Origin: an uncultured Ectothiorhodospiraceae bacterium
GTDB taxonomy: Bacteria > Pseudomonadota > Gammaproteobacteria > Nitrococcales > Nitrococcaceae
Assembly (NCBI GenBank): GCA_913056315.1
Contig: CAJXMZ010000005.1
Coordinates: forward strand, 1 to 43,972
Direction of reading: 5' to 3'
Length of the DNA stretch: 43,972 nt
In this document: piece after piece, positions 9,710 to 20,286 of the stretch
Layout: every line of letters begins with the position of its first letter
How positions within the stretch are numbered: position 1 is the stretch's first letter
Translations under genes and position numbers: made by a program
Notes under the pieces: generated by a model
What the model was told of the DNA's origin: nothing
What the model saw: only the letters and a program-made list of their open reading frames with translations
Database searches by the model: none

Positions 9710-11353
9710 ATGACTTATCAGGTGCTCGCCCGGAAATGGCGCCCGCGTGGATTCGCGGAAATGGTCGGCCAAAGCCATGTGCTGCGGGCGCTTAGCAATG
9801 GCCTAGCCAATGGCCGTTTACACCATGCGTACTTATTTACCGGCACTCGGGGTGTGGGTAAGACGACCATCGCGCGTATTTTGGCCAAGTGCCTTAATTG
9901 CGAGGGCAATGGGGTTACCGATACGCCGTGCGGTCGTTGTGCGGCCTGTGCTGAAATTGATGCCGGGCGGTTTGTTGATCTCATCGAAGTCGATGCCGCC
10001 TCTCGCACGCGCGTTGAAGATACGCGAGAGTTGCTTGATAACGTGCAGTACGCGCCCAGTCGGGGGCGGTTTAAGATTTATTTAATTGACGAAGTGCACA
10101 TGCTCTCTTCGCATAGCTTCAATGCGCTACTCAAAACGCTTGAAGAGCCGCCGGATCATGTCAAATTTTTGCTCGCAACCACCGACCCGCAAAAACTCCC
10201 TGTCACGGTGTTATCGCGGTGTTTGCAATTTAACCTCAAGCCGCTTTTGCCTGATCTTATTGGTGGGCAAATTGAGCATATTGCGGCGGCTGAAAAAATT
10301 GATGTGGATGCCAATGCCGTTCGCCGATTGGCCATGGCCGCTGATGGCAGTATGCGCGATGCGCTGAGCTTGATGGATCAGGCGCTGGCTTTTGGTAGCG
10401 GCGCCCTGCGAGATCAGGAAGTGGCCGACATGCTCGGCAGCCTTGAGCAAGATTTTTTGTTTGATTTGCTTGAATGCCTGGCCCAAGGCGATGGCGCGGG
10501 GTTGGTGAAGGGCGTTGAGCGACTGGCGGATGCTTCGGCGGACTTCTCTGAGGCATTGGCAGATTTATTAGTGATTCTCCATCAGCTCACCCTTGCGCAA
10601 ACCGTGCCCGGGGTGATTGCCAACGATAGCCCAGATGGCGATCGGCTCGAGCGGTTGAGCCAGCATTTCGACAGCGCGGGCATTCAATTGCTTTATCAAA
10701 TCGCGCTGCACGGCCGTCGGGATTTGCCGATGGCCCCGGACCCGCGCGCGGGATTTGAGATGACAATGCTGCGCATGCTCGCCTTTCAGCCTGATTGGCA
10801 ACCAAGCAATGGCACCGAATCAGCACCGGCTCCGGCAAAAGCTAGCAAGCCCGTTGTCGAGCGCAAAGCATCAGCCCCCGAGCCCGCGGCAGCGCCACCC
10901 GCTGCATCTGAGTCAACGGATCCCGCGCCGACAAAAACATCGCATGTTGCCCCATCCAACCAAAGCACAGACTGGCATCAGTTGGTTCCCCAGCTTGGTC
11001 TAAGTGGTGTGTCTCAAGCGCTGGCCAACCACTGCGAGTGGGTAGGGCGTGAGGGCGATCGAATTACGTTGCAAATGGATGCGGATGACGAGCACTTGGC
11101 CAACGATAATGCCAAGACGCGGCTAACCCAAGCGCTTTGCGATTATTTCAATGAAAGCCTGAGTGTGATGATTAACGTCGGTGCGCTCAGCGCCGAGACG
11201 CCAGCCGATGCGGCCGCCCGCGCACGCGCCGAAAAACAATCCGCGGCGCAAGCGGCGATTGAGGCCGATCCGAATATCGCCGCACTCAAAGACACCTTTG
11301 GTGCCGAAGTAATAAGCGATTCCATCCGTCCCAATAACCAGGAGAGCGAATGA
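9710..11353 (+). CDS. dnaX: DNA polymerase III subunit gamma/tau
   Basis: [41 protein letters not shown], zinc-binding [38 protein letters not shown]. Confidence 0.97.
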   Translation: MTYQVLARKWRPRGFAEMVGQSHVLRALSNGLANGRLHHAYLFTGTRGVGKTTIARILAKCLNCEGNGVTDTPCGRCAACAEIDAGRFVDLIEVDAASRTRVEDTRELLDNVQYAPSRGRFKIYLIDEVHMLSSHSFNALLKTLEEPPDHVKFLLATTDPQKLPVTVLSRCLQFNLKPLLPDLIGGQIEHIAAAEKIDVDANAVRRLAMAADGSMRDALSLMDQALAFGSGALRDQEVADMLGSLEQDFLFDLLECLAQGDGAGLVKGVERLADASADFSEALADLLVILHQLTLAQTVPGVIANDSPDGDRLERLSQHFDSAGIQLLYQIALHGRRDLPMAPDPRAGFEMTMLRMLAFQPDWQPSNGTESAPAPAKASKPVVERKASAPEPAAAPPAASESTDPAPTKTSHVAPSNQSTDWHQLVPQLGLSGVSQALANHCEWVGREGDRITLQMDADDEHLANDNAKTRLTQALCDYFNESLSVMINVGALSAETPADAAARARAEKQSAAQAAIEADPNIAALKDTFGAEVISDSIRPNNQESE

Positions 11354-11673
11354 TGAAAGGTGGTATGGGCAACATGATGAAGCAAGCCCAGCGCATGCAA
11401 GAAGAGATGCAAAAAGCGCAGGCTGAGTTGGCTGAAATGGAAGTCAGTGGTCAGGCCGGTGGCGGTATGGTCACAGTGCAAATGAATGGCCGCCACGAGG
11501 TCCGGCGAGTCAATATTGATGAGAGCGTTTATGACGATCGTGAAATGGTCGAAGACTTAGTGGCGGCTGCCTGTAACGATGCAGTACAAAAGCTCGAGCA
11601 GGTCACTCAAGAGCGAATGTCAGATTTGACACAAGGTATGAATCTTCCGGCCGGAATGAAATTGCCTTTTTAA
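11350..11673 (+). CDS. ybaB: Nucleoid-associated protein, YbaB/EbfC family
   Basis: [58 protein letters not shown] overlap with dnaX. Confidence 0.95.
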   Translation: MMKGGMGNMMKQAQRMQEEMQKAQAELAEMEVSGQAGGGMVTVQMNGRHEVRRVNIDESVYDDREMVEDLVAAACNDAVQKLEQVTQERMSDLTQGMNLPAGMKLPF

Positions 11674-11688
11674 CGGAATATCGTCCTT

Positions 11689-12288
11689 ATGGCCTACTCG
11701 CCACTTGTTCGTGAGCTCATCGATGCGTTTCGCTGCCTACCCGGCGTTGGGCCAAAGTCGGCTCAGCGTATGACGTTTGCGCTCTTGCAACGCGACCGCA
11801 ATGGTGCGCAGCGTCTGGCCCGAGCCCTTGAAGGGGCGGCTGAGGGCGTGGGTGAGTGCGAGCAGTGTCGTGATCTCACCGAAGCCCCCATATGCGCGCT
11901 ATGTCGCAGCGATCAGCGTAATCATGCGGTGCTGTGTTTGGTTGAAAACCCGGCTGATATTCAAGCGCTAGAAGAAGCAACCGATTACCGCGGATTGTAC
12001 TTTGTGCTCAAAGGCCGGCTGTCACCGCTGGATGGGATCGGGCCTGCTGAGTTGGGGCTTGAGGTTTTGGCAACCCGCTTTGCCCAGGGCGTTGTGCGCG
12101 AGATTATTTTAGCCACGAATCCCACCGTTGAAGGCGAGGCAACAGCGCAATACGTTGCCGAGATGGCCCGCGACGCGAATATTCAAGTCTCGCGCATTGC
12201 GCATGGTGTGCCGCTCGGGGGTGATCTTGAGTATGTGGACAGTGGCACGCTCTCTCATGCCTTTGCCGGGCGTACTCATTACGGTTAG
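11689..12288 (+). CDS. recR: Recombination protein RecR
   Basis: [27 protein letters not shown], zinc finger [16 protein letters not shown], Toprim [40 protein letters not shown]-like C-terminus. Confidence 0.97.
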   Translation: MAYSPLVRELIDAFRCLPGVGPKSAQRMTFALLQRDRNGAQRLARALEGAAEGVGECEQCRDLTEAPICALCRSDQRNHAVLCLVENPADIQALEEATDYRGLYFVLKGRLSPLDGIGPAELGLEVLATRFAQGVVREIILATNPTVEGEATAQYVAEMARDANIQVSRIAHGVPLGGDLEYVDSGTLSHAFAGRTHYG

Positions 12289-12378
12289 TGCCGTTTTCAG
12301 CTAAGTCTCACATTGACGGGGTTGATATTGGTCACGCAAGGTACCCGACGGTATTGTGATTAATGAAATAGGCCCGTT

Positions 12379-12804
12379 ATGTTTAAAAAAATACTGGTTC
12401 CAGTGGATTTAGCGCATGTCGATGCACTCGCGAATGCGCTAGCGGCTGCCGATGACCTAGCCAAGCACTATGGTGCCGAAGTCTGCTATCTAGGGGTTAC
12501 GCCCACCACGCCAACGAGTGTAGCCGCCACACCAGCGGAATATGAAAAAAAGCTCGGTGAGTTTGCTGACAAGCAAGCACACAAGCACCAACAGTCGGTA
12601 TCAGCGCATGCGGTTGCGTCGCCGGATCCGGTTGCTGACCTCGATGACATTGTTCTCAAAGCGATCCATGAAGTGAATGCCGATTTATTGGTGATGGCGA
12701 CCCATCTGCCACGGCATTTGGATGCAGTGATTCCCGCGCATGGCGGCAAAATCGCGACACACACTGATATTTCAGTGTTTCTAGTCCGTCAAACACAGGA
12801 GTAG
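12379..12804 (+). CDS. Universal stress protein (UspA family)
   Basis: MFKKILVPVDLAH, LLVMATH, C-terminal GGKIATHTDISVFLVR. Confidence 0.9.
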   Translation: MFKKILVPVDLAHVDALANALAAADDLAKHYGAEVCYLGVTPTTPTSVAATPAEYEKKLGEFADKQAHKHQQSVSAHAVASPDPVADLDDIVLKAIHEVNADLLVMATHLPRHLDAVIPAHGGKIATHTDISVFLVRQTQE

Positions 12805-12809
12805 GGCTT

Positions 12810-14465
12810 GTGAGTGAAAATAATACTCGTGATCAAAACGAGAACGCCGGGATTCCCGCGCCGGAGGGGCGCTCCAATCTAATTGATACCGACTATGTGA
12901 TTGGCCAAGACAACGTCGCCGGTAGTGCGCTAGGTCTTAATGTCGATTTGCACGGCAAGGTGTTTACCATTTCCGCACTGACGGTTTTGTTGTTTGTGAT
13001 CGCCACCTTGGCCTTACAAAACTCTGTTGCCCCCTTGTTTGAGAGCTTACGGGTTTGGTTGACCAGTAATTTGTCCTGGTTTTTCTTAGCCGGCGCTAAT
13101 GTGTTTGCCTTGCTTGCGGTGGGGCTTATCTTTACCCCGTTGGGCAAAGTCAGACTTGGCGGCCAAGAGGCCACGCCGGACTTTAGCAACAGTGGCTGGT
13201 TTGCCATGTTGTTTGCTGCGGGTATGGGCATTGGTCTGATGTACTTTGGGGTCTCAGAGCCGCTGAGTCATTTTGGCTCGTCAATGGGTGGTGTTGCTGG
13301 CGATGGGGGTGTGCGCACCGACTGGGCGCCTTTGGGTGCCGCAGCCAATAACCCGGATGCAGCGATGTCGCTGAGCATGGCCGCAACGATTTTCCATTGG
13401 GGACTCCACCCTTGGGCTATCTACGCGGTGGTTGCCTTGGCGCTGGCTTTGTTTTCATTTAACAAAGGCCTGCCTTTGACCATGCGTTCGGTGTTTTATC
13501 CCATTCTGGGTGAGCGCGTTTGGGGTTGGCCGGGTCACGTCATCGATATTTTGGCGGTGTTTGCCACGCTATTTGGTTTAGCAACCTCGCTTGGGCTCGG
13601 CGCCCAGCAGGCGACGTCGGGGCTTTCGCACCTGTTTGGTGTAGCCAACAATGAAGTCACCATGGTGGTGCTCATTATGGGGATTACCATCGTTGCGCTG
13701 GCCTCTGTGATGCTGGGTGTGGATAAGGGCGTGCAGCGACTGTCGCAGCTCAACATGGTGCTCGCTGGCCTGCTGTTGGGATTTGTCCTGTTGGTTGGCC
13801 CGACCTTGCTGATAGTCACCGGATTTTTCGATAACTTGGTCTCCTATGTCACGCATCTGCCAGCGCTGTCCAACCCGTTTGGCCGCGAAGACGCCAACTT
13901 CTCGCAAGGTTGGACGGCGTTTTATTGGGCCTGGTGGATTTCTTGGTCGCCGTTTGTGGGCATGTTCATTGCCCGGGTCTCACGCGGGCGGACCGTGCGC
14001 GAGTTCTTAATCGCAGTGCTGATTATTCCGACCCTAATTTCAGTGTTGTGGATGACCGCGCTTGGCGGAACCGCATTAGACCAAGTGGTTAACCAGGGTC
14101 TGGAAGGCGTGGCCGCCGCAAGTGGTGATTTGCAGCTGTTTGAGATGCTCGGCAACTTGCCGTTAGCCACCATTACCTCATTGGTCGCGGTGGTGTTGGT
14201 GATTGTCTTCTTTGTTACCTCATCCGACTCAGGTTCGTTGGTGATCGATGCGATCACCGCCGGTGGCAAAGTGGATGCACCCAAGCCACAGCGGATGTTC
14301 TGGGCCATTATTGAGGGCGCCATTGCAATTGCGCTGCTACTGGGTGGTGGATTAGTCGCGCTACAGGCGATGGCGGTATCCGTTGGCTTCCCATTCACTG
14401 TGGTGTTGTTGGTGGCCTGCTACGCCATTGTGAAGGGCCTATTGGACGAGCCCCGCGGGGCTTAA
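12810..14465 (+). CDS. BCCT family (betaine/carnitine/choline) transporter
   Basis: GMGIGLMYFGVSEPLSHF, WGLHPWAIYAVVALALALFSFNKGLPLTMRSVFYPILG, TAFYWAWWISWSPFVGMFIARVSRGRTVREF, TSSDSGSLVID. GTG start. Confidence 0.95.
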   Translation: MSENNTRDQNENAGIPAPEGRSNLIDTDYVIGQDNVAGSALGLNVDLHGKVFTISALTVLLFVIATLALQNSVAPLFESLRVWLTSNLSWFFLAGANVFALLAVGLIFTPLGKVRLGGQEATPDFSNSGWFAMLFAAGMGIGLMYFGVSEPLSHFGSSMGGVAGDGGVRTDWAPLGAAANNPDAAMSLSMAATIFHWGLHPWAIYAVVALALALFSFNKGLPLTMRSVFYPILGERVWGWPGHVIDILAVFATLFGLATSLGLGAQQATSGLSHLFGVANNEVTMVVLIMGITIVALASVMLGVDKGVQRLSQLNMVLAGLLLGFVLLVGPTLLIVTGFFDNLVSYVTHLPALSNPFGREDANFSQGWTAFYWAWWISWSPFVGMFIARVSRGRTVREFLIAVLIIPTLISVLWMTALGGTALDQVVNQGLEGVAAASGDLQLFEMLGNLPLATITSLVAVVLVIVFFVTSSDSGSLVIDAITAGGKVDAPKPQRMFWAIIEGAIAIALLLGGGLVALQAMAVSVGFPFTVVLLVACYAIVKGLLDEPRGA

Positions 14466-15178
14466 GTCCAAAGCTCGCCAATTGGCGTCGAGCGTTTGTA
14501 GTGGTGCTGTATTTGTGCCTGCAAAAGCTCGGCGCCGGCGAGTGCGTCGACCACCGCGCGGTGGCCCTCATAATTGGGTAGCCCATAGCGCCGACGGCTG
14601 TCGGCGAGTCGAATGGAGACCGGCGTTTGACCCATGAGGGTGCGCAAACGCGTTCGCCACCCGTGGCGATAACGCCGGGCTTCAATCGCCATTGTGTCGA
14701 TGAGGGGAAAACGCAACTGTGCGTTGCTTATGCCTTTGATGGTCTGCTCTAAAAACCCCCGTTCAATCGGGTGGTAATGAACCACAACCAAGTGACCGGC
14801 AATGGCGTTGAGCAGGTCGGCATAGATCGACTCAAAGCGTGGCGCTTTCAATGCTTGCGTATGGGTGATGTGGTGATAGGCCACTGACTCATTGTCATAG
14901 TTATGGGGTGGACGCAGTAGCCATTGCTGACGTTGGCTAAAATAGACCTGCGATAGATCAAAAGGCACCAGCCCAATACTTAAAATCACATCACGCCGTG
15001 GATCTAAGCCGCTGGTTTCAAAATCAAGCGCGACCAATGGGGTATCGCCGATGGCGCTGACTGGGTCCAACACCGAGCGGCGGTAGTAATCGCGCAGCAC
15101 CGGGTCGGGATTTTTTTGGCTTTGTGCTTGCAGCCACGCTCGCCATGGTTGGCCGTTTTGCTCGCGTACGGGGCGCAC
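14462..15178 (-). CDS. 3'-5' exonuclease, DnaQ/RNase T-like (DEDD) superfamily
   Basis: PLVALDFETSGLDPRRDVILSIGLVPF (ExoI motif), LVVVHYHPIERGFL, GHRAVVDALAGAELLQAQ. TAGTG stop/start overlap with the upstream gene. Confidence 0.88.
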   Translation of the reverse strand: MRPVREQNGQPWRAWLQAQSQKNPDPVLRDYYRRSVLDPVSAIGDTPLVALDFETSGLDPRRDVILSIGLVPFDLSQVYFSQRQQWLLRPPHNYDNESVAYHHITHTQALKAPRFESIYADLLNAIAGHLVVVHYHPIERGFLEQTIKGISNAQLRFPLIDTMAIEARRYRHGWRTRLRTLMGQTPVSIRLADSRRRYGLPNYEGHRAVVDALAGAELLQAQIQHHYKRSTPIGELWT

Positions 15179-17097
15179 TAGCGACGGCCTTGATTGGGGG
15201 TGTTTTTGCTGGGTTTTGGGTAGCGGAAGCGCAAGAATTTCTGCGCCTGACTCAGCGCACGAAAGGCTTCTTTTATTTCGTGGCGTTCGCGATCAGGCAC
15301 CTGCTCGGGTTCGATATTATTATCCGGTTCGTCACCGCGGTCGATGTCGATGACTTGGTGGCGCAAGCGGGTGTTGCTGAGCACTTCGAGCGAATACGCC
15401 AAACGGTCAGCCACGCCTGGGCCTAAGAGCTGGGTATTGGCAATGTCCTTTAGGCGGTCAAATGAGTTTTGGGCGCGCGACCCGCAGGCCAGTGCGTGAA
15501 TGCGAATTAGGTCGGTTAGCGGCGCTGTGCCTCGGCGCTTGACGTTAATCGAGTTGTTTTGCCGGCCATCCTTTTCCATGACGAAATCACGAAAAAATCC
15601 AATGGGCGGCGTGCGATTAAGCGCATTTCTGGCCATAGCGGCTAAAAACTCGGGGCTTTGCGCGGCCTGCGTTGAAATAATGTCTTGGAGGTTTTCGACA
15701 AAGCGCTCTTCGCCATGGATGTTGTCGAGGTCAAAAAAGATATTGCTGTGCAGTAGCGGCTCGGGTGCGGGTGAGCGAATCCAGCTGCGAAAATAGTCCT
15801 GCCACTGCGACAGGGGTTGTCGCCAGCGCGGATTAGTCGCCATGATTTCGCCTTTACAATAGGCATAACCGCAAGCGTCAAGCCCATCACTAACAAACTT
15901 GGCTAAATCGAGAAAATAGCCATCGTGCAGCGCTCGATCAAACGCATCGTCCAGCACTAACGCGTTGTCTTGGTCGGCCACCAAGGTTTGCTCATCACGC
16001 GCCATCGAGCCCATCGCAATAAACGCATACGGCACAGGCGGTGGGCCGAGCTTGGCTTCCGCCAGTTCTATTAAGCGGCGCATAAAACTGCGCGCAATCG
16101 ATGATAGCGCGGTGGTTACGGTGCGCGAGTCAGCGCCTTCGCGAATCATTCTGGCCGCCGACTGGCGCACATCAGTGAGCAACGTCGCTAAACCGGCAAC
16201 GGTATTTTGGCTAAGCAAGTTATCGATGAGGTAGAGGCTGCTTTGGGTTTCAAAGCGCACGACATCTTCAAGCCCGACCACCCCAATGGGGCGGCGCCGG
16301 TGCAATACCACTAGATGATGCACATTACGTCGCAGCATCGTCAGCATGGCCTCTTGGACGGTTTCATCGGACTGAATGACAAACAGCTGGTCATTGGTGA
16401 TTTCACCAATGGGGGTATCGGCTGAGCGGCCAGTTGCCACAATTTTTTGCCGAAAATCGGCATCGGTGACAATGCCCATCACCTGCCATAGCGCGCCATC
16501 GCTGCCGGTATAGCTATAGCGCGGGTTATCCTCGGATTCGCCAACCACCAGCAGTGCTGCTGTTGGCTCTGTGGCCATGTGCTGTGCCGCCTGACGCGCG
16601 GTATCGGTTGTTTTGGCAATAAGCGGTTCGTTTTTGACCAACTTGCGAACTTTCGTGCTGGCTAGGCTGCTGGTTTGACCTCGGGTCTCCGTGTTGTCAA
16701 CGCGCGGTCGGCCAAGCTCGACAAAGTCAGCAAAGGCATCATCGGCTTCGCACAGATGGTCAAAAACTGCACGCGGAATTTTATAAATGAGCGTGTCTTC
16801 GATGGCGAGGGCTGGATAGTGCACGCGCTGGCCTCGCAGTAGGCCGTAGTGCCCAAATAGGCTGCCCTCGCCTAGACGGTCAAATAAGTCCCCTGTGCGT
16901 CGGTAGACCTCAACGGCGCCGCTGCGCACATAGTGCAGGGCCTCAATCGGCTGGTTAGCGCTGAGTATCTGCCGCCCAGCCCGGTAGTAGCTCACCTCGA
17001 TATGGTCAGCTACCTCATCGAGCAGAGCATCGCTTAGCGACTCAAAGGGTGGGTAACCACTCAGATGTCGGCGAATTTCGGTGAGTTCAGGATCCAC
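15178..17097 (-). CDS. cNMP-binding + CBS pair + DUF294 (GlnD-like) nucleotidyltransferase
   Basis: N-terminal cNMP-binding domain (FGHYGLLRGQRVHYPALAIEDT), two CBS-like segments, nucleotidyltransferase signature FIAMGSMARDEQTLVADQDNALV, DUF294_C IKEAFRALSQAQKFLRFRYP. Confidence 0.88.
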   Translation of the reverse strand: MDPELTEIRRHLSGYPPFESLSDALLDEVADHIEVSYYRAGRQILSANQPIEALHYVRSGAVEVYRRTGDLFDRLGEGSLFGHYGLLRGQRVHYPALAIEDTLIYKIPRAVFDHLCEADDAFADFVELGRPRVDNTETRGQTSSLASTKVRKLVKNEPLIAKTTDTARQAAQHMATEPTAALLVVGESEDNPRYSYTGSDGALWQVMGIVTDADFRQKIVATGRSADTPIGEITNDQLFVIQSDETVQEAMLTMLRRNVHHLVVLHRRRPIGVVGLEDVVRFETQSSLYLIDNLLSQNTVAGLATLLTDVRQSAARMIREGADSRTVTTALSSIARSFMRRLIELAEAKLGPPPVPYAFIAMGSMARDEQTLVADQDNALVLDDAFDRALHDGYFLDLAKFVSDGLDACGYAYCKGEIMATNPRWRQPLSQWQDYFRSWIRSPAPEPLLHSNIFFDLDNIHGEERFVENLQDIISTQAAQSPEFLAAMARNALNRTPPIGFFRDFVMEKDGRQNNSINVKRRGTAPLTDLIRIHALACGSRAQNSFDRLKDIANTQLLGPGVADRLAYSLEVLSNTRLRHQVIDIDRGDEPDNNIEPEQVPDRERHEIKEAFRALSQAQKFLRFRYPKPSKNTPNQGRR

Positions 17098-17098
17098 G

Positions 17099-18094
<996 letters not shown>

Positions 18095-18183
18095 CTATTT
18101 GTGTCATATTCAGTCTTTTTCATGCCATTTGTAAATAACTAATGGCCAACGCGCATTGGCCTGCGTGACTGCGTGTTTACGCT

Positions 18184-18219
18184 AAAAAAAAGCCTGCCGC
18201 GGCGCGCCGGGGCAGGCTT
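18184..18219 (-). terminator. Rho-independent terminator for the BI-1 family gene
   Basis: On the minus strand AAGCCTGCC-N12-GGCAGGCTT followed by a T run; the 9-bp arms are perfect (18190-18198 / 18211-18219). Confidence 0.9.
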
Positions 18220-18243
18220 AGACTGCGTTGGGCCTTGAACGGA

Positions 18244-18927
18244 CTAACGCTCTCCAGCAAACGCAGCGAGCAGCTGCAGTAAGCTTAGGAACAGGTTGTA
18301 GATGGTCACGTAAAGCGTAATCGTGGCCATGATGTAGTTTGTCTCACCACCATGGATGATTTCGCTAGTCTGGTACAAAATCAGTGCGCTCATGAGTACA
18401 ACGAACGCCGCACTAACGGCCAGTGACAGCGCTGGAATCGAGAAGATCATTGCGATGATGGCGCCGGCAAAGGCCACCAACACACCGGCAAAGATGAACC
18501 CGCGCATAAAGCTAAAGTCCCGCTGTGTGGTCAGCGCGTAGGCGGATAAGCCAAGAAAGATCAGTCCAGTCCCACCAAGCGCCATCGTGACCAGTTCGGC
18601 GCCGTTACTAAAGCCGCTAATGTAGAGGCTAACGATAGGCCCAATGGTGTAACCCATAAAGCCGGTCATTGCGAACACGCTGGCTAGGCCCCAAACGCTA
18701 TTGCGAAGCGATGTGGTTAAGAACAGCAGACCAAAATATCCACCAAGCACCAGCAACCAGTGCATGGGCGGGGCATTGGTCGCCATGGCCACGCCGGCCA
18801 TTGCGGCGCTAAACAGCAGCGTCATGGACAGCAATGCGTAAGTGTTGCGTAGAACTTTATTGGTCGCGATTGCCGAGCCACCCGAGGCTGCCCGGGGCGC
18901 CGTTGCCGTACGAATATTAAAAGCCAT
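18244..18927 (-). CDS. Bax inhibitor-1/YccA family membrane protein
   Basis: Seven hydrophobic segments; VLRNTYALLSMTLLFSA, MGYTIGPIVSLYI, LILYQTSEIIHGGETNYIMATITLYVTIYNLFLSLLQLL. Start MAFNIRT at 18927 with GGAGG upstream. Confidence 0.93.
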   Translation of the reverse strand: MAFNIRTATAPRAASGGSAIATNKVLRNTYALLSMTLLFSAAMAGVAMATNAPPMHWLLVLGGYFGLLFLTTSLRNSVWGLASVFAMTGFMGYTIGPIVSLYISGFSNGAELVTMALGGTGLIFLGLSAYALTTQRDFSFMRGFIFAGVLVAFAGAIIAMIFSIPALSLAVSAAFVVLMSALILYQTSEIIHGGETNYIMATITLYVTIYNLFLSLLQLLAAFAGER

Positions 18928-19097
18928 CGTCAGTCCTCCTGAAGATAAACAGGTTATAAGCATCTAACATGCCATGAGATGAGGGCAGTGTCACTGTAAT
19001 TCAATACACTGTCATCGTTTTGTCACGAAGCGGGATTGCTTGCAGGTGCAACGCAAAAGCCTTAGTGTCCGCTTCCCTTACAATTTGGGACATTGTT

Positions 19098-19709
19098 GTG
19101 AATATTGTCTGCCTAGATCTTGAAGGCGTTTTGGTGCCTGAAATTTGGATTGAATTTGCCGAGCTCACTGGCATCGAGGCACTACGGGCAACGACGCGAG
19201 ATATTGCAGATTACGATGAACTCATGACGATGCGCCTGGCAACGCTAGCGCAACATGGGCTGGGTATGCGCGATATCAATCAAGTGATTGCTAAAATGCA
19301 GCCGCTACCCGGTGCAGCGGCATTTTTGGCCGCCCTGCGAGCGCAGTACCAAGTCGTTATTTTATCCGACACATTCTATGAGTTTGCGAATCCGTTAATG
19401 CGCCAGCTCGACTGGCCAACGCTGTTTTGTCATTCCCTACAATGTACGCAAGAGGGAGAAATTACCGGTTACCAGCTGCGCATGCCGGCGCACAAAAAAG
19501 CCGGTGTTGAGGCATTCAAAGGGTTGAACTTTAACGTGGTGGCCGCCGGTGATTCGTACAACGATACCGGCATGCTTGCCGCTGCTGATCGGGGTATTTT
19601 GTTTAACGCGCCAGACAATGTGATTAAGGACTTTCCGGCTTTTGCGGTGAGTCATGACTACGACACGCTCAGTGATCAAATCGCGCAAGGCTTCGGCGTT
19701 AATGACTGA
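19098..19709 (+). CDS. thrH: Bifunctional phosphoserine phosphatase/homoserine phosphotransferase ThrH
   Basis: HAD family: VNIVCLDLEGVLVPEIWIEFAELTGI, VILSDTFYEFANPLMRQL, KKAGVEAFKGLNFNVVAAGDSYNDTGML. GTG start. Confidence 0.92.
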   Translation: MNIVCLDLEGVLVPEIWIEFAELTGIEALRATTRDIADYDELMTMRLATLAQHGLGMRDINQVIAKMQPLPGAAAFLAALRAQYQVVILSDTFYEFANPLMRQLDWPTLFCHSLQCTQEGEITGYQLRMPAHKKAGVEAFKGLNFNVVAAGDSYNDTGMLAAADRGILFNAPDNVIKDFPAFAVSHDYDTLSDQIAQGFGVND

Positions 19710-20286
19710 TTCAGCCAAGCGCGTGGCCATTTTGGCCGATACGCATGGTTTTTTGGACCCGCGCGTGGCCGAGCAGGTGGCGGAATGCGATTTGGCCATT
19801 CATGCCGGCGATGTGGGTGGGGCGGATATTTTATTTGCGCTCAACCCGCGCGAGGAGGTTGTCGCCATTCGCGGCAACAACGATGATGCCGCCCATTGGG
19901 CCGAGCCTGAGCTGGATATTTTGGCCAACCTACCCGCCGAGGCCACGGTTTCCTTGCCGGGCGGACAAATAAAAATTGTTCACGGCGATGATGGCGGCAC
20001 CTTAGAGCAGCGCCATCGGCGTTATCGGCGCGATTACGCCGACTGCAAAGCGGTGGTGTACGGCCATAGTCATCGCCAGTGGGTTGATCAAACGTTGCAC
20101 CCCTGGCTGCTCAACCCCGGGGCTGCCGGGCGAACGCGCACTTATGGAGGGCCCAGTTGTTTGATTTTGCAATGTCGCGATGATGATTGGACGCTAGAGA
20201 CATTGCGTTTTGAACCGCGCCAGTACCGCACCCACCGTCCCCGCGGTGATAAAGAGCGGGAGGATTCGAGTCGCCGGAATGGCTGA
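19702..20286 (+). CDS. Metallophosphoesterase, YfcE/MJ0936 family
   Basis: VAILADTHGFLDPRVAE, AIHAGDVGG, VAIRGNNDD, IVHGDD, VVYGHSHRQWVDQ, LLNPGAAGRTR. Confidence 0.92.
   Translation: MTDSAKRVAILADTHGFLDPRVAEQVAECDLAIHAGDVGGADILFALNPREEVVAIRGNNDDAAHWAEPELDILANLPAEATVSLPGGQIKIVHGDDGGTLEQRHRRYRRDYADCKAVVYGHSHRQWVDQTLHPWLLNPGAAGRTRTYGGPSCLILQCRDDDWTLETLRFEPRQYRTHRPRGDKEREDSSRRNG

Noticed and set aside
10800-11000. Possible dnaX programmed -1 frameshift (gamma subunit) at A-rich stretches
   Set aside because: I looked for the A AAA AAG slippery heptamer in the linker region and saw only shorter runs such as CAAAAGC and CAAAAAC, without a clear SD-like stimulator plus hairpin. Not supported.
12289-12378. 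sigma-70 promoter for uspA using TTGACG (12313) or TTGATA (12322)
   Set aside because: Neither has an acceptable -10 at 16-18 bp spacing; TATTGT (12352) is too far from TTGACG.
19020-19097. N-terminal extension of ThrH in the ORF track (MSRSGIACRCNAKALVSASLTIWDIV)
   Set aside because: Not homologous in appearance to ThrH. The HAD motif DLEGVLVPE begins right after GTG 19098, so the extension is likely untranslated.
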